Assembly (NCBI GenBank): GCA_963772815.1
Contig: CAVYYV010000001.1
Span: forward strand, 1 to 64,000
Reading direction: 5' to 3'
Source: DATFFO01 sp963772815
GTDB lineage: Bacteria; Actinomycetota; Acidimicrobiia; Spongiisociales; ZC4RG35
Length of the DNA stretch: 64,000 nt
Shown: piece by piece, positions 45,182-54,349 of the stretch
Layout: each line of letters starts with the position of its first letter
Numbering within the stretch: the stretch's first letter is position 1
Position numbers and translations under genes: made by a program
Notes under the pieces: model-generated
Databases searched by the model: none
Told to the model about the DNA's origin: nothing
Seen by the model: only the letters and a program-made list of their open reading frames with translations

Positions 45182-46813
45182 ATGGCACAATTCGGGTCTA
45201 TGGATCCTGCCGACCTGGTCATCGTGGGCGACTCGGCTGCGGCCCGTTCCCTGGCGGTGGAGGCCAGAGAGGCTGGTCTGCCCGGAGTCGTGAGTCGACC
45301 CGGGCCGGCCCGGGTCGATGCGGGGCCCGGTCGCGTGGCGATTGCGTTCGACGATCAGACGCTCGAGGCCACTGCGGCCGCGGTCGCGGCAGAACCAGCG
45401 GCCGTCGAGATCCCCCTTGCCGTACCTCCTGCCATCGCTGATCGGGTGCACTCGGGCGAATTGCCCCCGGACCTCTGGGACGTGGATGTGCTCGTGGTGG
45501 GAGGGTCGGAGCGTGCCGCAGAGCTGGCCATCGAACTGGCTCGAGCCGGTACCGGGACCGTTCTCGCCCTGGGTGGAGCACACCCGGAGGCCTTCTCCCG
45601 GATCACGCGGGGTGATCTGTTGCGACGTGAAGCCGAGCGACGGCTCACCATCCTCTGGCACTCGCGGCTGAGAGCGATCGAGGACCTGGGAGGCGAGCCC
45701 ATGGTTACCTTCGATGACGCCGGCACTCCCGACCTCGTCTTCGACCACATCGTCTTCATGGGTGACGATGCCGATGGACCCGACCAGGACGGGCCCATCT
45801 ATCGCCTGGGCGACGGCGGCCTGACAGCCGGCAAGGCGTGGGAGGCCATAAGGAGAGGCTCCTTCCCCCAGCTGGCTCCCACACCCCGACCGCCCCACCG
45901 CCACGACGACGCCGAGGCCGAGGCGTTGCGACACACCCACTACAACGCCACCATCACCCACTTCGACCGGGCCCATTCCGACCTGTGGCTGCTGAGAGTG
46001 AAGCCCGACCACGGCGACGTCGCCCACGAAGCCGGCCAGTACGCCTCACTCGGCCTGGGCTACTGGGAGCCGCGCGCCGATGCCGCTCGCGATCGGGCGC
46101 TGGACCGGAAATGGGAACGGCTGGTACGGCGCTCGTATTCAATCTCCAGCCCCATATTCGACGGGCACGGTTACCTGTCTGATCCGGCCCGGGCGGAGAC
46201 GCTCGAGTTCTACATCGTCCTGGTGCCCGCCTCCCGCGACCGTGTGCCGGCCTTCACTCCCCGGCTTGCCCTTCGCCAACCGGACGACCGCATCTACGTG
46301 GGTCCGCGCATCGCGGGCCGCTACACCCTCGCTCCGGTCACCAACCCCGAGTCGACCGTCCTGCTCCTGGCCACCGGAACCGGTGAGGCACCCCACAATG
46401 CGATGGTCGCCGAGCTGTTCCGCAAGGGCCACAGCGGCCCTATCGTGTCGGTCGTGTCGGTCCGCTACAGGCCCGATCTTGCCTATCTGGCCACGCATCG
46501 CCGGTTGGAGAAGCGATTCCCCAACTATCACTATCTGCCGCTCGTCACCCGCGACCCCAGCCAGGAGAAGCTCTACGTCCAGGACGTCATCCAACGGGAC
46601 CTACTGGCCAAAGAGGTCGGGATCACACTCGATCCCGGCACGACTCACGTCTACTTGTGCGGCAACCCGGCCATGATCGGGCTGCCCCGCTGGGAGGACG
46701 ACAGGCCGGTGTTTCCCCAACCGGTCGGCGTGTGTCAGCTCCTGGCCGAACGCGGATTCGATCTCGACCGGTCCGGCCACGTGGGCAACGTGCATTCCGA
46801 GAAGTATTGGTGA
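45182..46813 (+). CDS. Ferredoxin--NADP+ reductase-like protein with extra N-terminal Rossmann-type domain
   Basis: The start ATG 45182 follows CAGGGAGTGGT. The C-terminal 300 residues are a bacterial Fpr-type reductase: AGQYASLGLGYW, RRSYSISSP (FAD site, near 318), LLATGTGEAPHNAMVAELF (NADP site), HVYLCGNPAMIG and the terminal SEKYW. The N-terminal 220 residues resemble a decayed pyridine-nucleotide-disulfide-reductase domain: LVIVGDSAAARSLAVEAREAG, then DVDVLVVGGSERAAELAIELARAG, then TPDLVFDHIVFMGDDA. It has no CxxC and no intact GxGxxG. This fusion is unusual. It probably supplies electrons to or from ferredoxin; the N-terminal role is unknown. Confidence 0.8.
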   Translation: MAQFGSMDPADLVIVGDSAAARSLAVEAREAGLPGVVSRPGPARVDAGPGRVAIAFDDQTLEATAAAVAAEPAAVEIPLAVPPAIADRVHSGELPPDLWDVDVLVVGGSERAAELAIELARAGTGTVLALGGAHPEAFSRITRGDLLRREAERRLTILWHSRLRAIEDLGGEPMVTFDDAGTPDLVFDHIVFMGDDADGPDQDGPIYRLGDGGLTAGKAWEAIRRGSFPQLAPTPRPPHRHDDAEAEALRHTHYNATITHFDRAHSDLWLLRVKPDHGDVAHEAGQYASLGLGYWEPRADAARDRALDRKWERLVRRSYSISSPIFDGHGYLSDPARAETLEFYIVLVPASRDRVPAFTPRLALRQPDDRIYVGPRIAGRYTLAPVTNPESTVLLLATGTGEAPHNAMVAELFRKGHSGPIVSVVSVRYRPDLAYLATHRRLEKRFPNYHYLPLVTRDPSQEKLYVQDVIQRDLLAKEVGITLDPGTTHVYLCGNPAMIGLPRWEDDRPVFPQPVGVCQLLAERGFDLDRSGHVGNVHSEKYW

Positions 46814-46830
46814 CCGGCAGGATCGGGCCG

Positions 46831-48417
46831 TCACCGCTTCAGATCACCGATGATCTGCTGAGCGGCCAGCCGACCGGGTGCACCCATCACGCACCCGCCG
46901 GGGTGGGTCCCCGACCCGCACTGGTAATAGCCTGAGATCGGGGTCCGGTACTGGTTCCAACCCGGGGCCGGGCGGAAGAAGAACATCTGGGGCGCCAGGA
47001 ACTCCCCGCCGAAGATGTTTCCTTCAGTCAGGCCGACCGTGCGCTCGATATCCAGGGGGGTCACTACCTCCCGATGCAAGACGAGTTCACCAAAGCCGGG
47101 AAAGAACGACTCCAGGGTGGCCTGCACGGTGTCCCCCAGATGCTGCCGCTCGGTGTCCCAATCGCTGTCGCGGAGGTGATAGGGCGTGTACTGCACAAAA
47201 CACGACATGACATGTTTGCCCGGCGGAGCCATGTCGGGATCGATGGTCGACTGCACAGCGCCGTCGATATAGGGACGGGGGCTGTACCAGCCGTATTTGG
47301 CCTCGTCGAAGGCCCTCTCCAGGTAGTCGAGGGAAGGACCGATGTTGGTGAACCCGCGGAAGTGGTGACCCCCTTGCTCCGCCAGCGGCGGGTAATGAGG
47401 CAACCCGTCCAGAGCGAAGTTGACCTTGGAGGACACACCGTCGTAACGCAATCGACGGATGTCGTCCACCAGGTCGGAGGGGAGTTGTCGGGGGTCGACC
47501 AATTCCAGGAACGTGTGACGGGGATCGAGCCCCGACACAACCGTGGTTGCCTCGACCTCGGTCCCATCGGCCAGGGCGACACCCCGCGCCCGCCCATCCC
47601 GCGTGATGACGGCCTCGACCGGCGAGTTCAGGCGAATCTCCGCCCCCAGAGCCTGTGCGGCCCGGGCCAGCACCTGGGTGAATCCCCCGTTTCCGCCCTT
47701 GTGGAACGCCCAGGACCCGAACTCACCGTCGTGTTCTCCGATCACGTGATACAAGAGCACCAGCCCCGACCCTTGTGAGCGCGGACCCACCTTGGTTCCG
47801 ATGATGCTCGAGCTGGCCAGATAGCCCTTGATCAGCTCGTTCTGGAAGTACCCATCGAGGAAGTCGGCCGCGCTCCCGGCCAGGAGCCGCACGGCGTCAT
47901 GGAAGACCTTCTTGTCGAGATCCCGGAAATGACCGGCCAGCTCCGCCATCCGTGCCAGCTCGGCGGGATCGTCGGAAAAAGGGTTGGGAGGGATGCGGTC
48001 CAGGAGCGGCTTGATGGCCTGGCACACCCGTTTGATGTCGTGCTTGTAGCGACGATACCCGTCGGCGTCGCGGGGCGAGATGCGAGCGATCTGACGCAGG
48101 TTCTCTCCTTCGTCGTTGCCCAGAACCAGATATTCCCCGTTCTCACCCGGTACGAAACTGTTGGGCATCTCCAGAGGCATGAAGCCGTGGCTGGTCAGGT
48201 CGAGCTCGTGAATGATCTCCGGGCGCAGCAGGCTCAGCGCGTAAGAGAAGGTCGTGAACTGGAAGCCGGGGTGGAGCTCCTCGGTGATGGCGGCCCCTCC
48301 CACTACATGGCGCTGTTCCAGGATGAGCGTCTCGAGGCCGGCCCTGGCCAGATAGGCGCCGTTGACCAATCCGTTGTGCCCACCCCCAATGACGATGGCG
48401 TCATATCGGTCAGCCAT
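46831..48417 (-). CDS. FAD-dependent oxidoreductase, phytoene desaturase/PYROXD2-like
   Basis: The 528-residue protein starts MADRYDAIVIGGGHNGLVNGAYLARAGLETLILE with an intact dinucleotide-binding motif (GGGHNG, near 11-16). It continues in the CrtI/PYROXD2 manner with VVGGAAITEELHPGFQFTTFSY and ends with SGYYQCGSGTHPGGCVMGAPGRLAAQQII. No carotenoid genes are near, so a general amine or lipid oxidoreductase role is more likely than carotenoid desaturation. Its start overlaps the end of the GcvT-like gene by eight bases, so the two proteins are probably made together. Confidence 0.85.
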   Translation of the reverse strand: MADRYDAIVIGGGHNGLVNGAYLARAGLETLILEQRHVVGGAAITEELHPGFQFTTFSYALSLLRPEIIHELDLTSHGFMPLEMPNSFVPGENGEYLVLGNDEGENLRQIARISPRDADGYRRYKHDIKRVCQAIKPLLDRIPPNPFSDDPAELARMAELAGHFRDLDKKVFHDAVRLLAGSAADFLDGYFQNELIKGYLASSSIIGTKVGPRSQGSGLVLLYHVIGEHDGEFGSWAFHKGGNGGFTQVLARAAQALGAEIRLNSPVEAVITRDGRARGVALADGTEVEATTVVSGLDPRHTFLELVDPRQLPSDLVDDIRRLRYDGVSSKVNFALDGLPHYPPLAEQGGHHFRGFTNIGPSLDYLERAFDEAKYGWYSPRPYIDGAVQSTIDPDMAPPGKHVMSCFVQYTPYHLRDSDWDTERQHLGDTVQATLESFFPGFGELVLHREVVTPLDIERTVGLTEGNIFGGEFLAPQMFFFRPAPGWNQYRTPISGYYQCGSGTHPGGCVMGAPGRLAAQQIIGDLKR

Positions 48418-49660
48418 CGTGGAGCCTCGACCGGGGCGAGTTGTTCATCGCGCTTCCTCCTCGAGAGGTTCTTTGTTCGGGGTCGTAGAGCGGCAACCGT
48501 GCCACCCCGGCCCCCACGGTGTCGTAGTCGTGGTCGATGGTGACCTCGAGCCGCACCTTGGTCCCGGGTGACGCCAACGAAGGGCGCACCCGTGCCAGGG
48601 CGATATGGCGCTGAAGCATGGGCGAGTACATGAAGCTGGATGCCCACCCCGCCCGGACACCATCGTCGTCGTAGATCATCAGGTCGCCATGGCGGGGGCG
48701 ATGGTCCTTGGGCGGGATCAGCCCGGCCCGGTCGTGGCGCTCTGCCCACTCGGCCGGGTCGACCACCAGACCGGTGAACACCCAGCGCGCCGTTCGCTCC
48801 TCCATGTGGTGCTGGAGGGCGCGTCGGCCGATGAAGGCCCGATCCAAGTCCCTGATCATCCAGCCCAGTCCCAGCTCGAACGGTGTGGACCGCTCGCTGT
48901 CGGTCCACGCCAGTCGCGCTGAACGGAAGTCGACGTCAATCAGGAGCAGGCCCGCCTCGATGCGGGCCATCAGCTGGGCGACCTGGCCAACCGGCGCGAC
49001 TCCCCATCCCGAGGCGCGCTCGACTATCACGTCCCAGAGGGATTCAGCCGCATCCGCTTCGACCCACAACTCATACCCGAGATCCCCCGTGAAGCCGGTC
49101 CTGGAAACCAGAACCGCCGATCCGTCCAGATGGGTCATCAACAGATCGAAATAGGAAAGGTGCGCCACCCCGTCGAATATCTGGCCGAGAAGAGCCCGGG
49201 ATCGGGGGCCCTGCACCGCCAGAGCCGCGTATGCGGTGGAGACGTCCTCGAGTTCCACTGCTCGGCTTCCGGCCAGGTCCGCGAAGTAGCCCATGTTGGG
49301 ACGGGCGGTCGTGAGCATGAACTCGGTCTCACTCAGCCGGAAGACCACCCCGTCCTCGAGGACGTGGCCGTCCTCGTCACACCAGATCGTGTACTGGGCG
49401 TGACCGGGTGGGCATTTGCGCACGTCACGGGTCAGTACCCCGGCCAGGAAACCTTCGGCGTCAGGACCGAAAATCCGGTACTTGTAGAGAGGCGAGGTGT
49501 CGAACAAGGCGGCCGAGTTGCGAATGGAGAAGTATTCGGTCTTCTCGGCCATCTGGTACTTCTCGGCCACCAGATATCCCTCCCAGTGGCTCCACAAGCC
49601 GGTCCGATTGAGAGGTTCGAGGCGGGAATGGAAGGGGGTGGTGAGGATCATTTCCAGCAC
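48410..49660 (-). CDS. GcvT-like folate-binding (aminomethyltransferase family) protein
   Basis: The 416-residue protein has the GcvT folate-binding fold and C-terminal barrel. Visible parts are FSIRNSAALFDTSPLYKYRIFGPDAEGFLAGVLTRDV, VLEDGVVFRLSETEFMLTT, VSRTGFTGDLGYELWV (near 192-207), and PFELGLGWMIRDLDRAFIGRRAL before the barrel. It is longer and different from the glycine-cleavage T protein and closer to stand-alone relatives such as DmdA, LigM or sarcosine/dimethylglycine dehydrogenase domains, which demethylate a substrate onto THF. The substrate is unknown. GTG 49660 directly follows the thioesterase stop. ATG 49651 is an alternative. Confidence 0.83.
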   Translation of the reverse strand: MLEMILTTPFHSRLEPLNRTGLWSHWEGYLVAEKYQMAEKTEYFSIRNSAALFDTSPLYKYRIFGPDAEGFLAGVLTRDVRKCPPGHAQYTIWCDEDGHVLEDGVVFRLSETEFMLTTARPNMGYFADLAGSRAVELEDVSTAYAALAVQGPRSRALLGQIFDGVAHLSYFDLLMTHLDGSAVLVSRTGFTGDLGYELWVEADAAESLWDVIVERASGWGVAPVGQVAQLMARIEAGLLLIDVDFRSARLAWTDSERSTPFELGLGWMIRDLDRAFIGRRALQHHMEERTARWVFTGLVVDPAEWAERHDRAGLIPPKDHRPRHGDLMIYDDDGVRAGWASSFMYSPMLQRHIALARVRPSLASPGTKVRLEVTIDHDYDTVGAGVARLPLYDPEQRTSRGGSAMNNSPRSRLHDG

Positions 49661-50179
49661 TCACGGGTAGTACTCGTCGGATTGATAGGGCGCCTCACGC
49701 CCGGCCGGCTTCTGAAAATGCTCGATGCCAACCCGGATGAACAGGCTCCGTACCTCGACACAACGGGATCCATCGGGGAGGTAACCCACTGCCTCGGCGT
49801 AGAGCTTGCGGTCCTGGACGTCGGTCAGCCAGGCCTCACCGCGCACCGTCACGCCCAGCGGTATGGGTAGGAGATAGTCGACTTGCAGGTTGCCGGTGAC
49901 CGCCGGCTTCTGATGGGCCATCGATACGAATCCGATCAGATCGTCGAAGAAGGCAGCCGTTGCCCCTCCGTGCACCAGCCCCGGGCCACCCTCGAACCGT
50001 GACTCGAACTCGAGCTCTGCCACCACTTTGTCTCCCTCTATCCGCGGCTCGATGCCGAGTCGAGCCGGGTTGTCCGACCCGCACCCGAAGCAGTTGGGCA
50101 GATGCTCCTTGGGCATGGAGAGTGCCCATTCCCGGTCCTCGATGGGTACGACCGCCCCCGTCAGATACTTGAAGGCCAC
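49661..50179 (-). CDS. PaaI-type hotdog thioesterase
   Basis: The 172-residue protein (GTG 50179) carries the conserved opening LPNCFGCGSDNPARLGIEP and the hotdog motif GGPGLVHGGATAAFFDDLIGF with the catalytic acid. TGNLQVDYLLPIPLGVTVRGEAWL follows. Members hydrolyse acyl-CoA esters in the cytoplasm. It is packed without gaps between the unknown 50184-50651 gene and the GcvT-like gene, so it is probably in one operon running from 50651 to 46831. Confidence 0.88.
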   Translation of the reverse strand: MAFKYLTGAVVPIEDREWALSMPKEHLPNCFGCGSDNPARLGIEPRIEGDKVVAELEFESRFEGGPGLVHGGATAAFFDDLIGFVSMAHQKPAVTGNLQVDYLLPIPLGVTVRGEAWLTDVQDRKLYAEAVGYLPDGSRCVEVRSLFIRVGIEHFQKPAGREAPYQSDEYYP

Positions 50180-50183
50180 CGGG

Positions 50184-50651
50184 TCAACGACGCATCAGCA
50201 TGTCGGCGTGTGCCAGGTCCTGGAACAGGACGCTGCCCACCTCCGCCACCGCGCTCCGACCCGGTGTGCGCTCCTGGGCGGCCGCCTCCACCCATCGGTC
50301 GCGTCGCTCGTCCAACGACTCCGACTTCTGGCGGCCCAGGCCCGCCAGCAACAGAGCCACTGACAGATCGGCAGGGACGGGAGCCCGCCCGAAATGAGCA
50401 GCACGAGCCGACATCAGGGCAGCCAGCACCTTACGAATCCGAGAACCGTCCTCGGGGATCTCACTTCGGTTGATGATCTTCAGCGCCCAACCGGTGTCAG
50501 GGCCGGGGGTGCCGAAACTGCCCCCGCTCGGCTTCTCGTCTGGCTTGGTGATGGTTCCCGGCGGCGGTGCCCAGCGCCGTGGGACTCCGGGTTGGAGCAT
50601 CGGGCGGGGCAGGTCGTCCTCGGTGATCTCGACGTTTGGTTCCTGTGCCAT
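50184..50651 (-). CDS. Conserved-looking protein of unknown function
   Basis: I do not recognise the family. The 155-residue protein has an acidic, Pro/Gly-rich, probably disordered N-terminus (about 1-55, with PRPMLQPGVPRRWAPPP). A helical C-terminal part of about 90 residues follows (RIRKVLAALMSARAAHFGRAPVPADLSVALLLAGLG). There is no signal peptide, membrane segment or metal motif. The tight spacing (4 bases to the thioesterase gene, 9 from the ilvE stop) and the lack of a long rival frame support it as a real gene. Confidence 0.65.
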   Translation of the reverse strand: MAQEPNVEITEDDLPRPMLQPGVPRRWAPPPGTITKPDEKPSGGSFGTPGPDTGWALKIINRSEIPEDGSRIRKVLAALMSARAAHFGRAPVPADLSVALLLAGLGRQKSESLDERRDRWVEAAAQERTPGRSAVAEVGSVLFQDLAHADMLMRR

Positions 50652-50660
50652 GGTGACCCC

Positions 50661-51575
50661 TCAGATGTAATCGAGCCAGTGTCGCCACTCATCGAGCTTG
50701 CCGGAAACCGCGTCCGCATATAGCTGCTGGGCACGACGGGTGATCGGGCCGGGATGCCCCGTGCCGACCGGCCGGTCGTCGACCTCGCGGATCGGTGTCA
50801 CCTCCGCCGCGGTCCCGGTCAAGAAGATCTCGTCCGCTCCGTAGAGATCACCCCGAGTCAGCGTGCTCTCGGCCACCTCCACATCCTCAGAGCGAAGCAG
50901 GTCCACTACCGACGCCCGGGTGATCCCGTCCAGGATCCCCGACGAGATGGGAGGCGTGTGGACGATGCCGTCTCGCACCACGAACACGTTTTCGCCCGAG
51001 CCCTCTGAGATGTTGCCGTCGGTATTCATCATCAGGGCCTCGTCGTATCCGGTGACCACCGCTTCCTGCTTGGCCTGAATGCTGTTGAGATACTGGCCAC
51101 TCCCCTTCGCGATCGGCACGAAACTCTCGGCGCTGATCCGGCGCCAGCTGGAGACCCTGACCCGTATCCCGTTCTGGATGCCCTCCTCGCCCAGATACGC
51201 GCCCCAGCGCCAGGCGGCCACACCGGTGCGTACCTCAGCGGCAGCAGGATTGAGCCCGATCGAGCCCAGGCCGTAGAACACCAGGGGCCGGATGTAGCCG
51301 GACTCCAGGTCGTTGACCCGGAGCACCTCCCGACATACCTCCATGATCTCTTCCAAATCCAGGGTCCATGGAATGCGATAGGCCTTGGCGGAGCGGGCCA
51401 GGCGGCGGATGTGATCCTCCAGACGGAAGATTGCAGTCCCCTCCGGAGTGTCGTAGGCGCGGATGCCCTCGAACACGGCCGAGCCGTAATGCAGGGCATG
51501 GGTAAGGAAGTGGACCTGGGCATCGTCCCAATCGACGAACTCCCCATCCATCCAGATCGTGCGAGCGTTCTCCAT
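50661..51575 (-). CDS. ilvE: Branched-chain amino acid aminotransferase
   Basis: This 304-residue fold-type IV PLP enzyme transfers amino groups to the keto acids of valine, leucine and isoleucine. It has IWMDGEFVDWDDAQVHFLTHALHYGSAVFEGIRAY at the start, the PLP Lys in PIAKGSGQYLNSIQAKQEAV (Lys near 160), GNISEGSGENVFVV, GILDGITRASVVDLL and the C-terminal FLTGTAAEVTPIREVDDRPVG. Its length and motifs match bacterial IlvE. Confidence 0.94.
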   Translation of the reverse strand: MENARTIWMDGEFVDWDDAQVHFLTHALHYGSAVFEGIRAYDTPEGTAIFRLEDHIRRLARSAKAYRIPWTLDLEEIMEVCREVLRVNDLESGYIRPLVFYGLGSIGLNPAAAEVRTGVAAWRWGAYLGEEGIQNGIRVRVSSWRRISAESFVPIAKGSGQYLNSIQAKQEAVVTGYDEALMMNTDGNISEGSGENVFVVRDGIVHTPPISSGILDGITRASVVDLLRSEDVEVAESTLTRGDLYGADEIFLTGTAAEVTPIREVDDRPVGTGHPGPITRRAQQLYADAVSGKLDEWRHWLDYI

Positions 51576-51638
51576 GCCCCTCAGTTTGGCAGGTCGGATG
51601 GGGTGCCGTTTCGCCGCCCGTGGCCGCTCTCCAACCAG

Positions 51639-53507
51639 TCAGAGTGCGCTCAGCCACTCCAGGATTATCTGGAAGCGTTCCTCCCGATGACGTGGGCTCC
51701 CACTGCGGCTCAACTCGTGGCCCTCACCCGGAAAACGCACGAGCTCGGTCTCCACGCCGTTGGCGGCCAACGTGTTGTACAGCTGTTCCGCCTGCTCGAT
51801 CGGGCACCGGAAGTCGTTCTCGGAGTGGAGGATGAGCGTCGGAGTGGTGATGTTGCCGGCCAGACGGAGCGGACTCCGATCCCATTCCAGCTCAGGGGCC
51901 GCCAGGTATTTGTCGCCGAACCACCCTCCGATGTCCGACGTCCCGGCGAAGCTGGGCCAGGACAGGAGGGCTCGCTCCACCACCGCCCGCTTCCACCGTG
52001 ACTCATGGGCGATCAACCAGGCGGTGAGGAACCCTCCGTAAGAGCCGCCCATCACCCCCATCCGCTCGGCGTCGAGGCGGGGAAAGCGGCCGAGCGCCGC
52101 CTCGACCACGGCATCGATGTCATCGACGTCGACCCTCCCCCAGCCTTGGCCGGCGACGGCGCGCAGGAAGGCCCGATCCCGACCGGCCGATCCCCGGGGA
52201 TTGGTGGCTACGATCCCATAGCCCGCATCGACATAGACCTGGAACTCATCGAAGAATCCCCAGCCGTACTGGCTGGCGGGCCCGCCGTGGATGTTGAGCA
52301 GCAAGGGCACCTTCGCGTCTCCGTCGGGGAGGTAGACCCAGCAATCCAACACCGCTCCCGGGCCCTCCACCTGAAAGTGCTCGGGTGCCACGGCGTCCAC
52401 CTCGACACCGCCGAAGTCGCCGAGCTCTTCTGCCTCTGCGTCCCGAATGATCACCAGGCGACCCGGGTCATTCACTTCCGACAGCGTGTAGGCGATGGTG
52501 CCGCCCTTGGCGTCGAAACCCGTGACCATGGCCCGATCAGGCCCGAGTGGGGCCACCGACCCGTCGGGGCCGATCCGGGCCAGTGCGACCGAACCCGAGT
52601 CGACCAGGGTGACGATGGCGGTCTCCTCGTCCCATGCGATCTGAGGCGGCCCCGCGGCGAAGGAGTGAATCGACCGGTCATGATCACGGTTGAACAGCTC
52701 GGGCTCGGCGCCCAGACGAAACAGCATCTCCAACTCGGGGAACGCCTCGCCGGGAGATCCGATGGCGAAGAGAGCTCCGTCGGGCCGATAGGACGGCTTG
52801 ACCCACATACCCGGGCGGGCCACCTCATTGGCCTCTCCGGTATCGGGGTCCGCCTCCCAAATCGACACACGGGGATCGAAACCCGGATTCTCTGTCGACT
52901 CGACCAGAAAGGCGACTCGGCCTCCGTCGGGAGAGAACACCGGCTCGGATTCCTGCGCCGCCGACGAGGTCAAGCGTCGGGGCCGGGCCTGGCCGGGACG
53001 ATCGACCAGGTACACATGGTGGTGTCGATCGTGAATCCACCCCCGATTGTCGGCCCGGTAGGCGCGGGTGGTGATACGTCTGGGCCGACGCGACCGCTCT
53101 TCGTCGTCCAGCTCGGACCAGCCTTCGGCATACACGGAGCCCACTACTGCCAGGGTGGCTCCGTCGGGCGACCACACGGGGGCTCCGAGCACGCCGCAGT
53201 CGAAGTCGGTCACTTGGGTCGCCTCCCCTCCATCGGCGGGGATCAGGGCGAGCTGGGGCGGCGACTTCTCCCCCGCCCGTAGAAAGGCGATCCAGCGTCC
53301 GTCAGGAGAGAAGCGGGGCATCGAGTCCCCCGGCCCACTCGTGAACCGTCGGGAGCCATTGCCATCGGCAAGCCAGATGCAGCGCTCGTACCGATCCTCG
53401 TCGACGTCTATCCGGCTCACCGCGAAGGCCACGACGGAGCCGTCCGGCGAGATGCTCGGTGCATTGGGGGTTGTCAGGCCGTTCAGTTCTGGTTTCAAGG
53501 CGGTCAT
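51639..53507 (-). CDS. S9-family (prolyl oligopeptidase/acylaminoacyl-peptidase-like) serine peptidase
   Basis: The 622-residue protein has an N-terminal beta-propeller (residues about 1-370) with TolB-like repeats such as APSISPDGSVVAFAVSR, MPRFSPDGRWIAFLR and GAPVWSPDGATLAVVG. A C-terminal alpha/beta-hydrolase peptidase domain follows. The triad is visible: Ser in MGVMGGSYGGFLTAWLIAHE (near 489), Asp in LILHSENDFRCPIEQAEQLY, and His in FPGEGHELSRSG. There is no signal peptide, so it probably trims peptides in the cytoplasm. The ribosomal start is the ATG before TALKPELNGL. Confidence 0.92.
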   Translation of the reverse strand: MTALKPELNGLTTPNAPSISPDGSVVAFAVSRIDVDEDRYERCIWLADGNGSRRFTSGPGDSMPRFSPDGRWIAFLRAGEKSPPQLALIPADGGEATQVTDFDCGVLGAPVWSPDGATLAVVGSVYAEGWSELDDEERSRRPRRITTRAYRADNRGWIHDRHHHVYLVDRPGQARPRRLTSSAAQESEPVFSPDGGRVAFLVESTENPGFDPRVSIWEADPDTGEANEVARPGMWVKPSYRPDGALFAIGSPGEAFPELEMLFRLGAEPELFNRDHDRSIHSFAAGPPQIAWDEETAIVTLVDSGSVALARIGPDGSVAPLGPDRAMVTGFDAKGGTIAYTLSEVNDPGRLVIIRDAEAEELGDFGGVEVDAVAPEHFQVEGPGAVLDCWVYLPDGDAKVPLLLNIHGGPASQYGWGFFDEFQVYVDAGYGIVATNPRGSAGRDRAFLRAVAGQGWGRVDVDDIDAVVEAALGRFPRLDAERMGVMGGSYGGFLTAWLIAHESRWKRAVVERALLSWPSFAGTSDIGGWFGDKYLAAPELEWDRSPLRLAGNITTPTLILHSENDFRCPIEQAEQLYNTLAANGVETELVRFPGEGHELSRSGSPRHREERFQIILEWLSAL

Positions 53508-53541
53508 TTCCTCCTGGGCGCCAAAACCCTACCCTGCTGCC

Positions 53542-53997
53542 GTGGCCCGGCTCGTTGCTTCCTTCTTCGGCACCGGTCTCATCCTGGAAAAGATCAGACA
53601 CAGCGACATGGGCTCCGGGACCGTCGGGTCGGCTGTTGCGCTGGCCGTCGCCCTGGCACTGCGCCCCGTGGGACCGGTCGCTCAGGCGGCCGCCCTGGCC
53701 CTCACCCTGGCAGCCGCCTTTCCCGCCGTGAAGCCATTCGCTCGTGACAACGCCGATCCCGCCTGGATAGTGGTCGATGAAGTGGCCGGGACGTTCCTCG
53801 CCACCCTGGGTCTGGGCGTGCCGGCTGCCCTCGTGGCCTGGGTGGTCTTTCGTCTGGCCGACATCCAGAAGAATTGGTTTCCGGGAGTGGCCGCCGCCGA
53901 GCGATTGCCGGGCGCGACGGGCGTCATGGCGGACGACCTCGTGGCGGGGGCGTACGGCCTCCTGGCCGGGTTGCTGACAACTGCTCTTCTCCGCTGA
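53542..53997 (+). CDS. pgpA: Phosphatidylglycerophosphatase A
   Basis: The 151-residue membrane protein (GTG start 53542) dephosphorylates phosphatidylglycerophosphate. It shows the PgpA pattern: FFGTGLILEKIRHSDMGSGTVGSAVALAVAL at the start, then DNADPAWIVVDEVAGTFLATLG with the catalytic Asp/Glu, WVVFRLADIQKNWFPGVAAAERLPGATGVMADDLVAGAYG, and three to four helices. It is divergent from the S9 peptidase gene and ends 136 bases before the cobalamin riboswitch. Confidence 0.93.
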   Translation: MARLVASFFGTGLILEKIRHSDMGSGTVGSAVALAVALALRPVGPVAQAAALALTLAAAFPAVKPFARDNADPAWIVVDEVAGTFLATLGLGVPAALVAWVVFRLADIQKNWFPGVAAAERLPGATGVMADDLVAGAYGLLAGLLTTALLR

Positions 53998-54050
53998 GAG
54001 GGGTTTCCACCTCGGAAGGCTGACCTGGCAGGTTCGGTCGGATCGCCCCC

Positions 54051-54080
54051 CCTCCCCCCGGCAAAGCCGGGAGGACAAAG
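54051..54080. repeat. Hairpin plus GGAGGACAAA element
   Basis: CCCGGC-AAA-GCCGGG (54057-54071) is a six-base-pair stem, followed by AGGACAAAG. The same design, a small hairpin followed by GGAGGACAAA, forms the core of the 75-bp repeats at 28757-28985, and a looser version overlaps the ribosome-binding site at 54350-54391. This suggests a dispersed intergenic repeat family in this genome. It could also act as a terminator for pgpA, but no T-tract follows. Confidence 0.5.
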
Positions 54081-54133
54081 CCGCCAGTGGTGTGTGGCTC
54101 AATAAGGGTGCCATCATTTGGGCGACGCACTAG

Positions 54134-54272
54134 AGTCGGGCACCGGCATCCGCTCCCGGCTGCCTTGACATCAGAACGGGTCTCCATGTGGGAAAGCCGG
54201 TCGAAGTCCGGCACTGACCCGCAACCGTAGGCCGCCATGGCGGCAAGTCGGACTACCACCTGGAGATCACGG
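54134..54272 (+). promoter_or_regulatory. Cobalamin (B12) riboswitch
   Basis: The conserved aptamer core is clear: GGGTCTCCATGTGGGAAAG (from 54178), GAAGTCCGGCACTGACCCGC (54213-54232), the B12-box-like GCAACCGTAG, then AAGTCGGACTACCACCTGGA (54245-54264). Spacing and order agree with Rfam-type cobalamin riboswitches, which repress downstream genes when adenosyl- or other cobalamins are abundant. The 5' boundary is approximate. The regulated gene starts 125 bases downstream, and the five genes that follow are packed as one operon. Confidence 0.93.
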
Positions 54273-54349
54273 CTCCACATACCCGTCGTGGACTGCGGGC
54301 GGAGCCCGGGACGTCCATGGCTCTCCACCTCCTCGAGGGATGTGAGCTC

